This document shows, in pieces, positions 4,958 to 5,382 of a stretch of 5,382 nt of DNA. The stretch's first letter is position 1, and the number at the start of each line of letters is the position of its first letter. The position numbers and the translations under genes are program-made. The notes under the pieces were generated by a model. The model saw nothing but the letters and a program-made list of their open reading frames with translations. It had not been told where the DNA came from and made no database searches. The stretch comes from Eubacterium sp. CAG:841 (lineage in GTDB: Bacteria; Bacillota; Clostridia; Oscillospirales; CAG-272), in assembly GCA_000437375.1 (NCBI GenBank), contig FR898206.1, positions 17,960 through 23,341 on the forward strand, read 5' to 3'.

Positions 4958-5382
4958 TTACTCAATGATTGTAGCAACAACGCCTGAACCAACTGTTCTG
5001 CCGCCTTCACGGATAGCGAAGTTAAGTCCCTTTTCAATAGCGATAGGAGTGATAAGCTCAACTGTCATATCAACGTTATCGCCGGGACGGCACATTTCAA
5101 CGCCTTCGGGAAGCTGGATAGTACCTGTAACGTCTGTTGTTCTGAAGTAGAACTGAGGACGATAGCCGGGGAAGAAGGGTTTCTTACGTCCGCCTTCTTT
5201 TTCTGTAAGAACGTAAACCTGACCTACGAACTTTGTGTGAGGATGGATGGAGCCGGGTTTGCAGAGAACCTGTCCTCTTTCGATTTCGTTCTTCTGAATC
5301 CCACGGAGAAGTGCGCCGATGTTGTCGCCTGCTTCAGCCTGATCAAGAAGTTTCTTGAACATTTCAACGCCTGTAACAGTTG
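4958..5382 (-). CDS. tuf: Translation elongation factor Tu, C-terminal 140 residues (5' part outside the window)
   Basis: The frame is open from the right edge to TAA 4960-4958. Visible residues begin [20 protein letters not shown] (domain 2) and run through [19 protein letters not shown], then domain 3 with [59 protein letters not shown] and the C-terminus [20 protein letters not shown]. This is unmistakable EF-Tu, the GTPase that delivers aminoacyl-tRNA to the ribosome. About 260 residues, including the whole GTP-binding domain, lie outside the window. The first in-window Met codon (5362) is internal and is not a start. In most Firmicutes tuf follows fusA in the str operon; that gene would be to the right and is not seen. 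No normal terminator follows, and the next gene is ribU behind an FMN riboswitch. Confidence 0.99.
   Translation of the reverse strand, partial: TVTGVEMFKKLLDQAEAGDNIGALLRGIQKNEIERGQVLCKPGSIHPHTKFVGQVYVLTEKEGGRKKPFFPGYRPQFYFRTTDVTGTIQLPEGVEMCRPGDNVDMTVELITPIAIEKGLNFAIREGGRTVGSGVVATIIE

Noticed and set aside
4365..5150. Long plus-strand open frame of 261 codons
   Set aside because: It runs antisense across ribU, the FMN riboswitch and tuf, all of which are certain on the minus strand. The product is low-complexity (Ser/Pro/Ile-rich) with no recognisable domain.
1..5382. Mobile elements, CRISPR arrays, integrase sites or a defence system
   Set aside because: I see no direct-repeat array, transposase, integrase or terminal inverted repeats. 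All genes are on one strand and housekeeping in nature.

Overview
This window looks like chromosome from an anaerobic, low-to-moderate-GC Firmicute of the class Clostridia, probably close to Ruminococcaceae/Oscillospiraceae. The basis is a RecD2-type helicase, an ECF-type riboflavin transporter behind an FMN riboswitch, an S-box (SAM-I) riboswitch on metK, Shine-Dalgarno starts and AT-rich leaders. The taxonomic placement is an inference from gene content and protein style, not from a search. Every gene I can support lies on the minus strand, so the window reads right to left. I see no mobile elements, CRISPR arrays, tRNAs or rRNAs.

In transcription order, the right edge (5382-4958) holds the last 140 codons of tuf (EF-Tu). 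A strong GNRA-capped hairpin (4945-4914) follows it but has no U-tract. A complete FMN riboswitch comes next (4904-4792), with a terminator (4769-4743) and a second hairpin masking the ribosome binding site (4741-4723). These lead into ribU (4720-4121, riboflavin uptake S-component). After 43 bp comes a small COG2426-type membrane protein annotated in many genomes as 'small multi-drug export protein' (4077-3580).

A second transcription unit starts with a near-ideal sigma-A promoter (3563-3535), a SAM-I riboswitch (3528-3443) and an intrinsic terminator (3424-3393). It continues with metK (3349-2162, S-adenosylmethionine synthetase), an unrecognised 105-residue membrane-anchored protein (2094-1777) and the first 588 codons of recD2 (1765 to the left edge). 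metK and the small gene are separated by 67 bp that form a 14-bp hairpin burying the small gene's ribosome binding site. The small gene and recD2 are only 11 bp apart, with the recD2 Shine-Dalgarno directly after the stop codon.

The window therefore shows two metabolite-sensing units back to back. Flavin sensing controls riboflavin import plus a co-transcribed membrane protein, and SAM sensing controls SAM synthesis plus, by read-through, an unknown protein and a DNA helicase. The genes are mostly ordinary housekeeping genes. The more interesting material is in the RNA between them: the layered ribU expression platform, the lack of a clear terminator or promoter between tuf and ribU, and the hairpin between metK and the unknown gene.
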